NCBI RefSeq assembly: GCF_900177515.1
Contig: NZ_FXAK01000005.1
Coordinates: forward strand, 755,001 to 819,000
Reading direction: 5' to 3'
Source of the DNA: Azospirillum oryzae
Lineage (GTDB): Bacteria > Pseudomonadota > Alphaproteobacteria > Azospirillales > Azospirillaceae
Length of the DNA stretch: 64,000 nt
The notes below the pieces were generated by a model. That model was not told the origin of the DNA and ran no database searches. It was given only the letters and a program-made list of their open reading frames with translations. Positions 17,502 through 25,259 of this stretch are shown here, piece after piece. The stretch's first letter is position 1; each line of letters opens with the position of its first letter. Position numbers and translations under genes: made by a program.

Positions 17502-17948
17502 TCAGCCGGCGGCTTGGCGGATGGCGGCGGCGATGCGGTTGTAGGTTCCGCAACGGCACAGGTTTGTCATCGCGTCGGCGATGTCGCCGTCGCTCGGGTT
17601 GGGCGTCTGCTTCAGCAGGGCGGTCGCCGCCATCACCTGTCCGGACTGGCAATAGCCGCATTGCGGCACCTGCCCGGCGACCCAGGCTTCCACCACCTTG
17701 CGGCCGACGGGGTCCTCCTCGATGGCGTCGATGGTGCGGATGTCGGCATCGCCGACGCTGTCCACCGGCACCTGGCAGGAGCGGGTGGCGGTCCCGTCGA
17801 TCATCACGGTGCAGGCGCCGCACTGCGCGATGCCACAGCCATATTTCGTCCCGGTCAGCCCCAGCGTGTCGCGAAGGACCCAGAGCAGCGGCGTGTCATC
17901 CTCGACCGCGACCTGATAGGCGCGGCCATTGACGTGCAGGGTGGTCAT
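17502..17948 (-). CDS. 2Fe-2S subunit of the IorAB-type hydroxylase
   Basis: This 148-residue electron-transfer subunit carries two 2Fe-2S clusters. The plant-type cluster has CGIAQCGACTV and a further Cys in RSCQVPV. The second has CGYCQSGQ and LCRCGTYNRI. It passes electrons from the molybdenum centre of the next gene's product. It has no signal peptide of its own, so it is probably exported folded with the Tat-bearing large subunit. I chose the ATG at 17948 (MTTLHVNG), which has GGAG upstream, over a more distal start. The operon promoter should lie in 17949-18134, shared with the divergent kinase and containing an ATACCT box. Confidence 0.9.
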   Translation of the reverse strand: MTTLHVNGRAYQVAVEDDTPLLWVLRDTLGLTGTKYGCGIAQCGACTVMIDGTATRSCQVPVDSVGDADIRTIDAIEEDPVGRKVVEAWVAGQVPQCGYCQSGQVMAATALLKQTPNPSDGDIADAMTNLCRCGTYNRIAAAIRQAAG

Positions 17949-18025
17949 GACGGTCTCCGTCGGGGGATGCATGTGGAAGAATTCAGCTGATGCTTATTCT
18001 TGCCCACCGCCCGTCGGTCTCGTAT

Positions 18026-18041
18026 CCATCCCTAGGTATTA
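18026..18041 (-). promoter_or_regulatory. ATACCT box (site A) between IorAB operon and kinase gene
   Basis: The plus strand reads CCATCCCTAGGTATTA, identical over 16 bases to site 21847. On the minus strand the core is ATACCTAGGGATGG. It lies in the 186-base divergent gap, about 78 bases from the IorA-like start and 94 from the kinase start, so it may serve either. Confidence 0.55.
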
Positions 18042-18134
18042 AGGATGCCAAACCGTCCAAAAGCTGAATGACCGGAAACCGTGCGAGTCCGCCAATCGAG
18101 ACAAAGTTGCCGTCTTTTCAAGAGTTTCCTATAG

Positions 18135-19427
18135 ATGTCCGAGGATGAGCATTTGCAGCGTCGCGGCATGGTGAATGGCGACGGGGAAGGATATCTGGCG
18201 ATGGAGCGTCTGCATGCCGACCTGTTCGAGATCTCGCCGATCTCGATCCTGTGCGAGGACTGGTCGGGGGTGAAGCAGGCCGTCGACGAGGTGATCGCCG
18301 GCGGGGTGACGGACTTCGACCGTTTCCTGGAGGACAACCCGCAGTTCTTCTTCGACGTGCGCCGGTTCCACCGGATTCTCGATGCCAACCGCTCCGCGCT
18401 CGATCTGCTGGGATTCCGGGACAAGGAGACCTTCCTGCAGGAATCGCGCGTGAGATTGCCGGCCAATCCGGCCAGCAACGCCCAGGTCTTCAAGGCGATG
18501 GTGCGCGGCAAGACGGTCTGCCAGGGCGAACGCGTGCTGCACACCAAGGACGGACGCGTCGTGCCCATCCTGTGGCGGGCGAGCCTGCCGCCGGGCCCTG
18601 CCGATCCGCAGGCTTACAGCCGCCTCTATTTCTTCGCCGTCGACGTCACGGAATTGAAGCGGGTGCAGGAAGCGCTGATGGCCGCCCAGGCCAACCTCAG
18701 CCATGCCGGGCGCCTGTCGCTGGTGGGGGAGCTTGCGGCGTCGCTGACGCATGAGGTGTCGCAGCCGCTGGTTTCCATCGCCAGCCATGCCGCGGCGGCG
18801 ACGCGCTGGCTGTCCCGCGAGACCCCGAACCTGGGCGAGGTGGCGACCAGCCTGAACCGCATCACCGCCAGCACCCAGCATGCCGTGCGGATCATCGGCA
18901 AGATGCGCTCCTTCGCGCGGCGGGGCGAACTCGTCACCGAACCGATGAAGCCGCAAGACTGCATCGCCGACGCCGTCACGCTGGTGGAGCATGAGGCCTA
19001 TCGCCAGAAAACGAGGATTGCCGTAGACATGCCGGCAAACCTGCCGGCCATCGTCGGCGACCGCACGCAGATCCAGCAGGTGATCGTCAACATCGCCTAC
19101 AACGCGATCCAGGCCATGCAGGCGGCGAATGCGCCGGAGCGCCGCATCGCCATCGCCGCAGCGGCGGACGGGCCGGATTTCGTAACCTTCACCATTACCG
19201 ACAGCGGTCCCGGCATTCCGGATGACGTGCTGCCGCGGATCTTCGAACCCTTCTTCTCCACCAAACAGGAGGGGATGGGGCTGGGCCTGTCGATCTGCAA
19301 GACCATCGTGGAGGAGCGTGGCGGCCGGCTGTGGGCGGCCGACAGCGGGCAAGGGGCAAGCCTGTCCTTCTCGCTGCCGGTGGCATCTGCCGCGGCCGAG
19401 GGGGTGGATCAGCCGGCCGTGCTGTAG
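18135..19427 (+). CDS. PAS-domain sensor histidine kinase
   Basis: This 430-residue soluble kinase has a PAS domain at about residues 70-175 (PQFFFDVRRFHRILDANRSA, ending FFAVDVTELKRVQEAL). The dimerisation/phospho-acceptor helix has His206 in ASLTHEVSQPLVSI, the FixL/NtrB-like form. The ATPase domain shows NIAYNAIQAMQ, ITDSGPGIPDD and MGLGLSICKTIVEERGG. Tail-to-tail it overlaps the LuxR-type response regulator gene by 19 bases, so the two are the likely pair. The ATG at 18135 has only a weak ribosome-binding site; an alternative is Met12. Confidence 0.92.
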   Translation: MSEDEHLQRRGMVNGDGEGYLAMERLHADLFEISPISILCEDWSGVKQAVDEVIAGGVTDFDRFLEDNPQFFFDVRRFHRILDANRSALDLLGFRDKETFLQESRVRLPANPASNAQVFKAMVRGKTVCQGERVLHTKDGRVVPILWRASLPPGPADPQAYSRLYFFAVDVTELKRVQEALMAAQANLSHAGRLSLVGELAASLTHEVSQPLVSIASHAAAATRWLSRETPNLGEVATSLNRITASTQHAVRIIGKMRSFARRGELVTEPMKPQDCIADAVTLVEHEAYRQKTRIAVDMPANLPAIVGDRTQIQQVIVNIAYNAIQAMQAANAPERRIAIAAAADGPDFVTFTITDSGPGIPDDVLPRIFEPFFSTKQEGMGLGLSICKTIVEERGGRLWAADSGQGASLSFSLPVASAAAEGVDQPAVL

Positions 19428-20083
19428 CGGGTGACCGTCCGTTCGCGCACGTCCAGGATTTCGGCCATGCGGACGAGGTCGGCCAGCGACTGGGCCTGCA
19501 TCTTGCGCATCAGGTTGCCACGATGGATCTTCACCGTGACCTCGCTCAGCTCCAGCTTCGCCGCCACCTGCTTGTTCATCAGCCCGGCGGTGACCAGGGC
19601 CATCACGTCGCGCTCGCGCGGGGTGAGCTTGGCATAGAGACCGCGCACGGTGTCGTCCTGTCCGCGTTCGGCCCGGCGGCGGCTGTCAAGTTCCACCGCT
19701 TCGGCGACGGCCTGCAGCAGATCCGGTTCGGCGAAGGGCTTGGTCAGGAAATCGACGGCGCCGGCCTTCATCGCGCGCACCGTCATCGGGATGTCGCCCT
19801 GGCCGGTCATCAGCACCACCGGCACGGAGATCGACCGCTCATGCAGCGCCTGCTGGACCTCAAGCCCATCGGCGCCGTCCAGATAGACGTCGAGCATAAG
19901 GCAGGCGGCATTTGCGGCGTCGTCGAATGCCAGAAACTCCTCCGCCGAGGCGAAAGCCTGCACATTGTAGTCGACGGAGCGGAGCAGGCTCTCCACCGCA
20001 CATCGCACGTCGGCATCGTCGTCGATGATGCAGACCAAGGCAGGGGTGTTGCCGTCCGCCATGGAGTTCTCCGTCAGGACCAT
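19409..20083 (-). CDS. FixJ/NarL-type response regulator with LuxR DNA-binding domain
   Basis: An N-terminal receiver domain (VCIIDDDADVRCAVESLLRS; phospho-Asp in LMLDVYLDG; conserved Thr in VVLMTGQGD and Lys in DFLTKPF) is joined to a C-terminal LuxR helix-turn-helix (LTPRERDVMALVTAGLMNKQ, VAAKLELSEVTVKIHRGNLM). It should activate transcription when phosphorylated, probably by the kinase whose gene overlaps its 3' end. The ATG at 20083 has AAGGAACG upstream; 20062 is another candidate. An ATG at 20197 overlaps the stop of the upstream receiver gene (ATGA) and would add 38 residues of no evident structure. It is a candidate reader of the ATACCT boxes. Confidence 0.9.
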   Translation of the reverse strand: MVLTENSMADGNTPALVCIIDDDADVRCAVESLLRSVDYNVQAFASAEEFLAFDDAANAACLMLDVYLDGADGLEVQQALHERSISVPVVLMTGQGDIPMTVRAMKAGAVDFLTKPFAEPDLLQAVAEAVELDSRRRAERGQDDTVRGLYAKLTPRERDVMALVTAGLMNKQVAAKLELSEVTVKIHRGNLMRKMQAQSLADLVRMAEILDVRERTVTRYSTAG

Positions 20084-20193
20084 CTGCCGTTCCTTTCGAC
20101 CGGCCCGTTCATCGTAGCCGCGCCGTTCTCCCGCGGCAAAGCCGGCGAAGTCGTATCTCCCAACGGTGGTGTCGCTGCGGTGAGGCTGGCCGG

Positions 20194-20574
20194 TCATGGG
20201 GTGGGATCCCGTTCGGTCTTGAGGGCGTCTTCGATGAGGACGAGCAGATTTTCCGGATCGAGCGGCTTGGTCAGAAAGGCGGTGACCCCCTGCGCAAGCG
20301 ATCGGACGCGGGCGGCGGGCGTGGCGAAGGCGGTCATCACGATGACGGGGTGGATGCGGCCCTGCTGCAGCAACACCATCTGCAGGCTGAGCCCGTCCAT
20401 GCCGGTCAGGTTGAGATCGGTGATCAGACAGTCCGCCTCGCCCTGGTAGGCGATGAACTCCTCCGCCGAGGAAAAGGTGCGAACCTGCAGTCCAACGGAC
20501 CGCAGGAAATTGTCCAAGCTTTCCCGGATGCTTTCATCATCGTCGACGACACAGATGGTGGGAACACTCAGCAC
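20194..20574 (-). CDS. Single-domain response regulator (CheY-like receiver)
   Basis: 126 residues comprise only a receiver domain: ICVVDDDESIRESLDNFLRS, phospho-Asp in CLITDLNLTGMDG, VIVMTAFA, and Lys in AFLTKPLDPENL. There is no output domain. It may compete for phosphate with the neighbouring regulator or act in a phosphorelay. The start is a GTG at 20574. It is first in a two-gene operon with the LuxR-type regulator, and an ATACCT box lies about 90 bases upstream. Confidence 0.88.
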   Translation of the reverse strand: MLSVPTICVVDDDESIRESLDNFLRSVGLQVRTFSSAEEFIAYQGEADCLITDLNLTGMDGLSLQMVLLQQGRIHPVIVMTAFATPAARVRSLAQGVTAFLTKPLDPENLLVLIEDALKTERDPTP

Positions 20575-20661
20575 AACATCGCACTCCAGCCGCGGTTTGG
20601 CCCGTCAACCACGTCCGTTGCGGCCGATCCATTTCAACAGGTGGAGCAGGATGCGGCATTC

Positions 20662-20678
20662 ATACCTGCGTATAGGTT
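20662..20678 (+). promoter_or_regulatory. ATACCT box (site D) upstream of the response-regulator operon
   Basis: ATACCTGCGTATAGGTT matches site 13999 at 15 of 17 positions. It lies about 90 bases before the GTG of the receiver gene (minus strand), so the two-component operon may be autoregulated. The next gene on the other side ends at 20723, so only the minus-strand operon can use it. Confidence 0.5.
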
Positions 20679-20722
20679 GACCCCCGCAGCGCCGGGCGCG
20701 GCCCTGCGGGGGCGAGGCATCC

Positions 20723-21748
20723 TCAGGCCTTGAAGAAGGCCAGCAGGTCGGTGTTGATGGTTTCCGCATGCGTGGTCGCCATGCCGTGCGGAAAGCCCTT
20801 GTAGACTTTCAGCGTGCCTTTCGGCAGCAGCTTGGACGACAGCAGGGCGGAATCCGCGATCGGCACGATCTGGTCGTCATCGCCGTGCATCACCAGAACC
20901 GGGATGTCGATCTTCTTCAGATCCTCGGTGAAGTCGGTCTCGGAGAAGGCCTTGATGCAGTCGTAATGGGCCTTGGTGCCGCCCATCATCCCCTGCCGCC
21001 ACCAGTTGTCGATGACGCCCTGGGAGACCTGGGCGCCGTCGCGGTTGAAGCCATAGAAGGGGCCGGACGGGATGTCGCGGAAGAACTGGGCGCGGTTGGC
21101 GGCCAGCGCCGCGCGGAACCCGTCGAACACCTCCAGCGGCAGGCCGCCGGGATTGGCCTCGGTCTTGACCATGATCGGCGGAACGGCACCCAGCAGAACC
21201 GCCTTTCCCGCCCGCGCGGCGCCGTGGCGGCCCAGATAGCGTGCCACCTCGCCGCCGCCGGTCGAATGGCCGACATGGAACACGTTCTTCAATCCCAGCC
21301 CGGCGACGACGGCCAGCACGTCGTCGGCGTAGGTGTTCATCTCGTTCCCGGTCGCCGTCTGGGTGGAGCGGCCATGGCCCCGCCGGTCATGGGCGACCAC
21401 ACGGTAGCCATGGTTCAGGAAGAACAGCATCTGCGCGTCCCAATCGTCGGCGGTCAGCGGCCAGCCGTGATGGAACATGATCGTCTGGGCGTCGCGCGGC
21501 CCCCAATCCTTGTAATAGATCGATACGCCGTCCTTGGCGGTGACGAACCCGTCTTCGGTTTTGCCGTTGGTCATCGTCCGTTTTCCTTCCCTGTGGTGGA
21601 CAGAGCCGTTGCCGGCGGGCTGGCGTTCGGCCGCGGCGGCGGTCGTCGCGACGGCAGTGGTCGCGACGGCGGCCCCGGCGATCGCGGTGCCGACGATGAA
21701 GCTGCGGCGCGTGGCATCCGGCGCCGACGTGAAGTCTTCGGGTCGCAT
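20723..21748 (-). CDS. Alpha/beta hydrolase, non-haem chloroperoxidase/arylesterase type, exported
   Basis: This 341-residue protein starts with a twin-arginine signal ([20 protein letters not shown]), so it is probably periplasmic. The hydrolase core shows [11 protein letters not shown] (oxyanion region), the nucleophile Ser162 in GHSTGGGE, the acid in [11 protein letters not shown], and the His in [10 protein letters not shown]. This is the standard triad of the cofactor-free haloperoxidase/esterase group. A second Met (MTNGKTEDG, residue 59), preceded by GGAAGG, gives a normal cytosolic length of about 283 residues, so the exported form is likely but not certain. It is divergent from the MFS gene with an ATACCT box between. 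Confidence 0.88.
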   Translation of the reverse strand: MRPEDFTSAPDATRRSFIVGTAIAGAAVATTAVATTAAAAERQPAGNGSVHHREGKRTMTNGKTEDGFVTAKDGVSIYYKDWGPRDAQTIMFHHGWPLTADDWDAQMLFFLNHGYRVVAHDRRGHGRSTQTATGNEMNTYADDVLAVVAGLGLKNVFHVGHSTGGGEVARYLGRHGAARAGKAVLLGAVPPIMVKTEANPGGLPLEVFDGFRAALAANRAQFFRDIPSGPFYGFNRDGAQVSQGVIDNWWRQGMMGGTKAHYDCIKAFSETDFTEDLKKIDIPVLVMHGDDDQIVPIADSALLSSKLLPKGTLKVYKGFPHGMATTHAETINTDLLAFFKA

Positions 21749-21846
21749 CGTTCAAGTCCTCATGTCAGTTCGTCAACGGTTCGGCTGATCGGCGCCGCGG
21801 AACGCCGGTGCTTTCCATGCCTACCGGAATGAGGCACTTTTCAAAG

Positions 21847-21862
21847 CCATCCCTAGGTATTA
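21847..21862 (-). promoter_or_regulatory. ATACCT box (site B) in the divergent hydrolase/MFS region
   Basis: CCATCCCTAGGTATTA is identical to site 18026 over 16 bases. It lies 99 bases before the hydrolase start and 210 bases before the MFS start. The whole 323-base gap (21749-22071) is otherwise non-coding and locally AT-rich around 21855-21900, as expected for a promoter. Confidence 0.55.
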
Positions 21863-22071
21863 TCAATATTCGAAGGGAAATAATCGGCATGAAATCAGGG
21901 GCGATATCGGGTGGTTTGTGTCTTGATTTGCAGTTCTGTTGGAAAAAGGGACGCACGCCTCTCCATTCGATGTCCCGAAAGTGCCGAGCCCTTAGTTTTC
22001 AGAAGACTGATTGACCTGAATCTTATGAACGCCGTCGTGCGCTCCGGGCAGTGGAAAGAGGGGGAAGGACC

Positions 22072-23391
22072 ATGGCATCGTCGAGTTTCGCCGGCGGCGG
22101 TCCGCCCGCGCCGACGCCTCCCGCCACCATCCTGGCGCTGTCGGTCGGCAATGCGGTGGAGCTTTACGATTTCACCATCTACAGCTTCTTCGCCCTGACC
22201 ATCGGCAAGCTGTTCTTCCCGGTGCAATCGCAGTTCGGTCCGCTGCTGCTGGCGCTGCTGACCTTTGGGGTCGGCTTCGTCGTCCGGCCGCTGGGCGGGA
22301 TCGTCATCGGCGCCTATGCCGACCGGGTCGGGCGCAAGCCGGCGCTGGTGCTGACCATCGCCCTGATGGCGCTGGGCACTCTGTTGATCGGGCTCTGTCC
22401 GACCTATGCGCAGATCGGTGCGGCAGCACCGGCCATCATCGTCATCGGCCGCATCCTGCAAGGCTTTTCAGCCGGCGGCGAGATCGGCGTGGCGACGACC
22501 ATGCTGATGGAGCTGGGCCACCCCGCCGGCCGCGGACTGCGGGTCAGCTGGCAGATGGCCAGCCAGGGGGCGGCCGCCCTGCTGGGTGCGCTCAGCGGCT
22601 ATCTGCTGTCGACCCATCTGTCGGCCGACGCGCTGGAATCGTGGGGATGGCGCCTTCCCTTCCTGGCAGGGCTGCTGATCGTTCCGGTGGGCCTTCATCT
22701 GCGCCGCCTGCTTCCGGAAACCGCGCGCCCCGATCCCGGCGGTCGGGCAGTCCTGGCGGAGTTGCTGTCCCATCATCGGGCCAAGCTGCTTACCGGCGTC
22801 CTGATGATCATGGGCGGCACCGCCTCCACCTACGTCAACATCTTCTACATGCCGACCTACCTGATCCGGATGGTCGGGCTGCCGCCTCAGACCGCATTCC
22901 TGACGGGCTGTGCCGCCGGAGCGACCATGCTGGTGGTGGCGCCGCTGGCCGGGCTGTTGTCGGACCGGCTGGGCCGACGCCGTCCCTTCGTCATCTGGAC
23001 CGCGCTGGCGAGCGCGCTGCTGACCCATCCCGCATTCTGGGTGCTGTCGCACGTCGCCAGCGTTCCGGCGGCGCTGGTGGTGGTCGGGCTGCTGATCGCC
23101 ATCAATGCGGTCGGGGCCGGAGCCTGCCTGCTTCTGCTGTTGGAGAGTTTCCCGTCCCGTGTCCGCGCCTCGGGCCTGTCGATCGTCTATAGTATGGGCG
23201 TATCGATCTTCGGCGGCTTCGCCCAGTTCATCGTCACCTGGCTGATCAGCGTCACCGGAAATCCGATCTCCCCCGCCTGGTACGTCATGGCCTGTGCCCT
23301 TGCCACCGTCTGGGGCGCATCAAGAATGCGCGAAGCGCACTGGTTGCGGCAGTCCGGCGTTCCAGGAAAACCGGAACTCTCCGCCGGGTGA
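22072..23391 (+). CDS. MFS transporter, metabolite:H+ symporter type
   Basis: This 439-residue inner-membrane carrier has about 12 hydrophobic segments. The family landmark is the N-terminal NAVELYDFTIYSFFALTIGK, and the loop 2-3 motif is GAYADRVGRKPAL, with a second GLLSDRLGRRRP. This is the MHS group that takes up organic acids such as citrate, shikimate or dicarboxylates. The ATG at 22072 follows GGGGGAAGGACC; an in-frame GTG at 22051 is less likely. It is alone in its transcription unit, divergent from the hydrolase, and shares the ATACCT box. Confidence 0.92.
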   Translation: MASSSFAGGGPPAPTPPATILALSVGNAVELYDFTIYSFFALTIGKLFFPVQSQFGPLLLALLTFGVGFVVRPLGGIVIGAYADRVGRKPALVLTIALMALGTLLIGLCPTYAQIGAAAPAIIVIGRILQGFSAGGEIGVATTMLMELGHPAGRGLRVSWQMASQGAAALLGALSGYLLSTHLSADALESWGWRLPFLAGLLIVPVGLHLRRLLPETARPDPGGRAVLAELLSHHRAKLLTGVLMIMGGTASTYVNIFYMPTYLIRMVGLPPQTAFLTGCAAGATMLVVAPLAGLLSDRLGRRRPFVIWTALASALLTHPAFWVLSHVASVPAALVVVGLLIAINAVGAGACLLLLLESFPSRVRASGLSIVYSMGVSIFGGFAQFIVTWLISVTGNPISPAWYVMACALATVWGASRMREAHWLRQSGVPGKPELSAG

Positions 23392-23491
23392 GTATCATTC
23401 GAATGCGCTGCGATGCGCTTCGATTTCCTGCGGCTGGCCGAGGCGCCCGGCATAAACCGCGGATGCGACGGACGCCGGCCCAGGCGCTGCT

Positions 23492-24004
23492 CTAGTATTG
23501 ACGCCGCACCGCCTTGCGCCATCGCAGCGGTGTCTGGCCGACCTCCCGGCCGAACAGGCGGGTCAGGTGGGACTGATCGGAAAAGCCGCAGGTACAGGCG
23601 ATCTGACAGAGCGGCTCGTCGGTTTCCAGCATCAGGCGCTGGGCCAGTTTCACCCGCCGCTCGATGATGTAGGCGTGGGGTGTCCGGCCCATGCTGGCCT
23701 TGAAGGCGTCGGTGAAGCGTCCGCCGCTGAGTCCGGCGAGGGCGGCCAGTGTCTCCACCCTGATCGGCCCGGCCATGTTCGCCTCGATATGTTCGGTCAC
23801 TTGGCGGAGCTGCCGGGAGGTCAGTCCTCCTCCGGGCCGGAACCGAGTGGCGATGGCCGCCGGCTCGGTCCGCCGGCCCGCGAACAGGGAGGCGAGCCGG
23901 TCGAGGCAGAGCCGCGCGCCGTTGGGATCATGGTCGAGCACCGCAAGGGCGCGGGTCACCAGCGTGGCGACCGTCCGCTCATCTGCGGCGACTGGCTGTA
24001 GCAT
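23492..24004 (-). CDS. AraC-family transcriptional regulator
   Basis: This 170-residue regulator has a short N-terminal part of about 65 residues and the two AraC helix-turn-helix motifs: VETLAALAGLSGGRFTDAFK, then EPLCQIACTCGFSDQSHLTR with LFGREVGQTPLRWRK. The ATG at 24004 has AGGGAG upstream; a longer frame exists but reads as non-coding. It lies just downstream of the FAD monooxygenase gene on the same strand (127 bases apart), so it may control the N-heterocycle genes that follow upstream. Effector unknown. Confidence 0.88.
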   Translation of the reverse strand: MLQPVAADERTVATLVTRALAVLDHDPNGARLCLDRLASLFAGRRTEPAAIATRFRPGGGLTSRQLRQVTEHIEANMAGPIRVETLAALAGLSGGRFTDAFKASMGRTPHAYIIERRVKLAQRLMLETDEPLCQIACTCGFSDQSHLTRLFGREVGQTPLRWRKAVRRQY

Positions 24005-24130
24005 CGGGGGGCTCCCTGCATGGCATGGCGTGCAGGGAGTTTGGCCGGCTTGGGGTGCGCCGCGGAATCGCACGCTGGCGTCACCGGCCCTGTGCCATCG
24101 CTTTACGGTTGCTAGCCTTTGGTGTGAGGC

Positions 24131-25246
24131 TCATTCCAGCATCGCGCCCAGCCGGCGCCCGTAGGCGGCGATGGCGGCGCCGGCGGGATGCCGCTCCTCG
24201 TTGTAGGCTTGCAGGGCGGTCTCGATCTCCCGGTGGGCGGACAGATGCCGCGCCAGCGCCATTGCGTCGCCCGCCGCCTTGGCGACGCCCATCGCCGTGT
24301 GCGGACGGACCACGAAGGCGGCATCCCCCAGCAGTGCCACCCGGCCGCGTGTCATCGCCGGCACCTCGTAATCGAAGATGGCCTGGACGAAGGGGCGGGG
24401 CTCCGCCGCGATCGCCGCCGCGAAGGGGGGCGGCAGCAGGTCCGCCGCATCCTGCCGCAGCCTTGCAGCCAGTGTCTTCGGCACCTGTCCGGGCGCCAGC
24501 GAATAGGGATGGTGGCGTCCCTGGGTGTCGGTCAGCAGCGCCGGCAATTCGGCAGCCGCCACCCGCCGGTACCAGACCCAGTTGTAACGCCGTGCCCCCA
24601 CCGCAGTCTCCGCCGCCGGCCCGGTGACCAGATAGCCCAATGTGTGCGATTGCGGCATGTCGTAGAAGGCGAAGCGCTCCAGCAGGATGGCGGCCTCCGC
24701 CGGCAGATCCCGTTCCGGCACCAGGCCGCGCCAGGCAACATAGCCGGCATACTCGTTGGCAGCGTGCCTTCCCACCACCGCGCAGCGGACGATGGAGCCC
24801 AGACCGTCGGCGCCGATCACCAGATCGGCCTCCTCCCGGCTGCCGTCGTCGAAACGCAGGCTGGCGGAGGCGGCATCCTGCTCCACCCCCAGGACGGTGC
24901 GGCCCAGGACATAGGCGTCGTCGGGCACCTTTCCGCGCATCGTGGCGTACAGATGATCCCAGGAGATCTGCATCTGCGGCGTCGCCTGCCGGTTCCGGAT
25001 CTCGCCGGCGCGGTCGAGGAGGATGCGCTCCTGGGCGACGACGCCGACATGCGCCACATGCTCGCACCCCACCGCGCGCAGAAGGGCGAACAGGTCGCGC
25101 TGGCCGACCAGCCCGGCGCCCCGGCCGGCGAGCCCGCCGCCGGAACGCTCATAGAGGCGGACGTCGTGCCCTTCCTGCCGCAGCAGGGCGGCGGCGAACA
25201 GACCGCCGACGGAGCCGCCGACGATCCTCACACGCAGGGACTTCAT
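24131..25246 (-). CDS. FAD-dependent monooxygenase, 2,6-dihydroxypyridine-hydroxylase-like
   Basis: This 371-residue flavoprotein of the aromatic-ring hydroxylase family inserts one oxygen atom into a hydroxylated ring using NAD(P)H. The FAD-binding GxGxxG is VGGSVGGLFAAALLRQEGHD. The DG motif is VIGADGLGSIVR, and the GD motif is GRVALLGDAAFVVRPHTAMG followed by VAKAAGDAMAL. The PHTAMG-VAKA stretch is, from memory, characteristic of the 2,6-dihydroxypyridine 3-hydroxylase group. It sits next to the NicAB-like nicotinate-dehydrogenase-type genes (13 bases apart), which supports a role on a hydroxylated pyridine or related N-heterocycle. The ATG at 25246 has GGAAGG upstream. Confidence 0.88.
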   Translation of the reverse strand: MKSLRVRIVGGSVGGLFAAALLRQEGHDVRLYERSGGGLAGRGAGLVGQRDLFALLRAVGCEHVAHVGVVAQERILLDRAGEIRNRQATPQMQISWDHLYATMRGKVPDDAYVLGRTVLGVEQDAASASLRFDDGSREEADLVIGADGLGSIVRCAVVGRHAANEYAGYVAWRGLVPERDLPAEAAILLERFAFYDMPQSHTLGYLVTGPAAETAVGARRYNWVWYRRVAAAELPALLTDTQGRHHPYSLAPGQVPKTLAARLRQDAADLLPPPFAAAIAAEPRPFVQAIFDYEVPAMTRGRVALLGDAAFVVRPHTAMGVAKAAGDAMALARHLSAHREIETALQAYNEERHPAGAAIAAYGRRLGAMLE

Positions 25247-25259
25247 GGTCTATTCCTTC

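Noticed and set aside
15199..17823. An 874-codon open frame for the IorB-like gene
   Set aside because: The extra N-terminal part reads as a shadow of the 2Fe-2S gene at 17502. The ATG at 17487 has a good ribosome-binding site and gives the family length.
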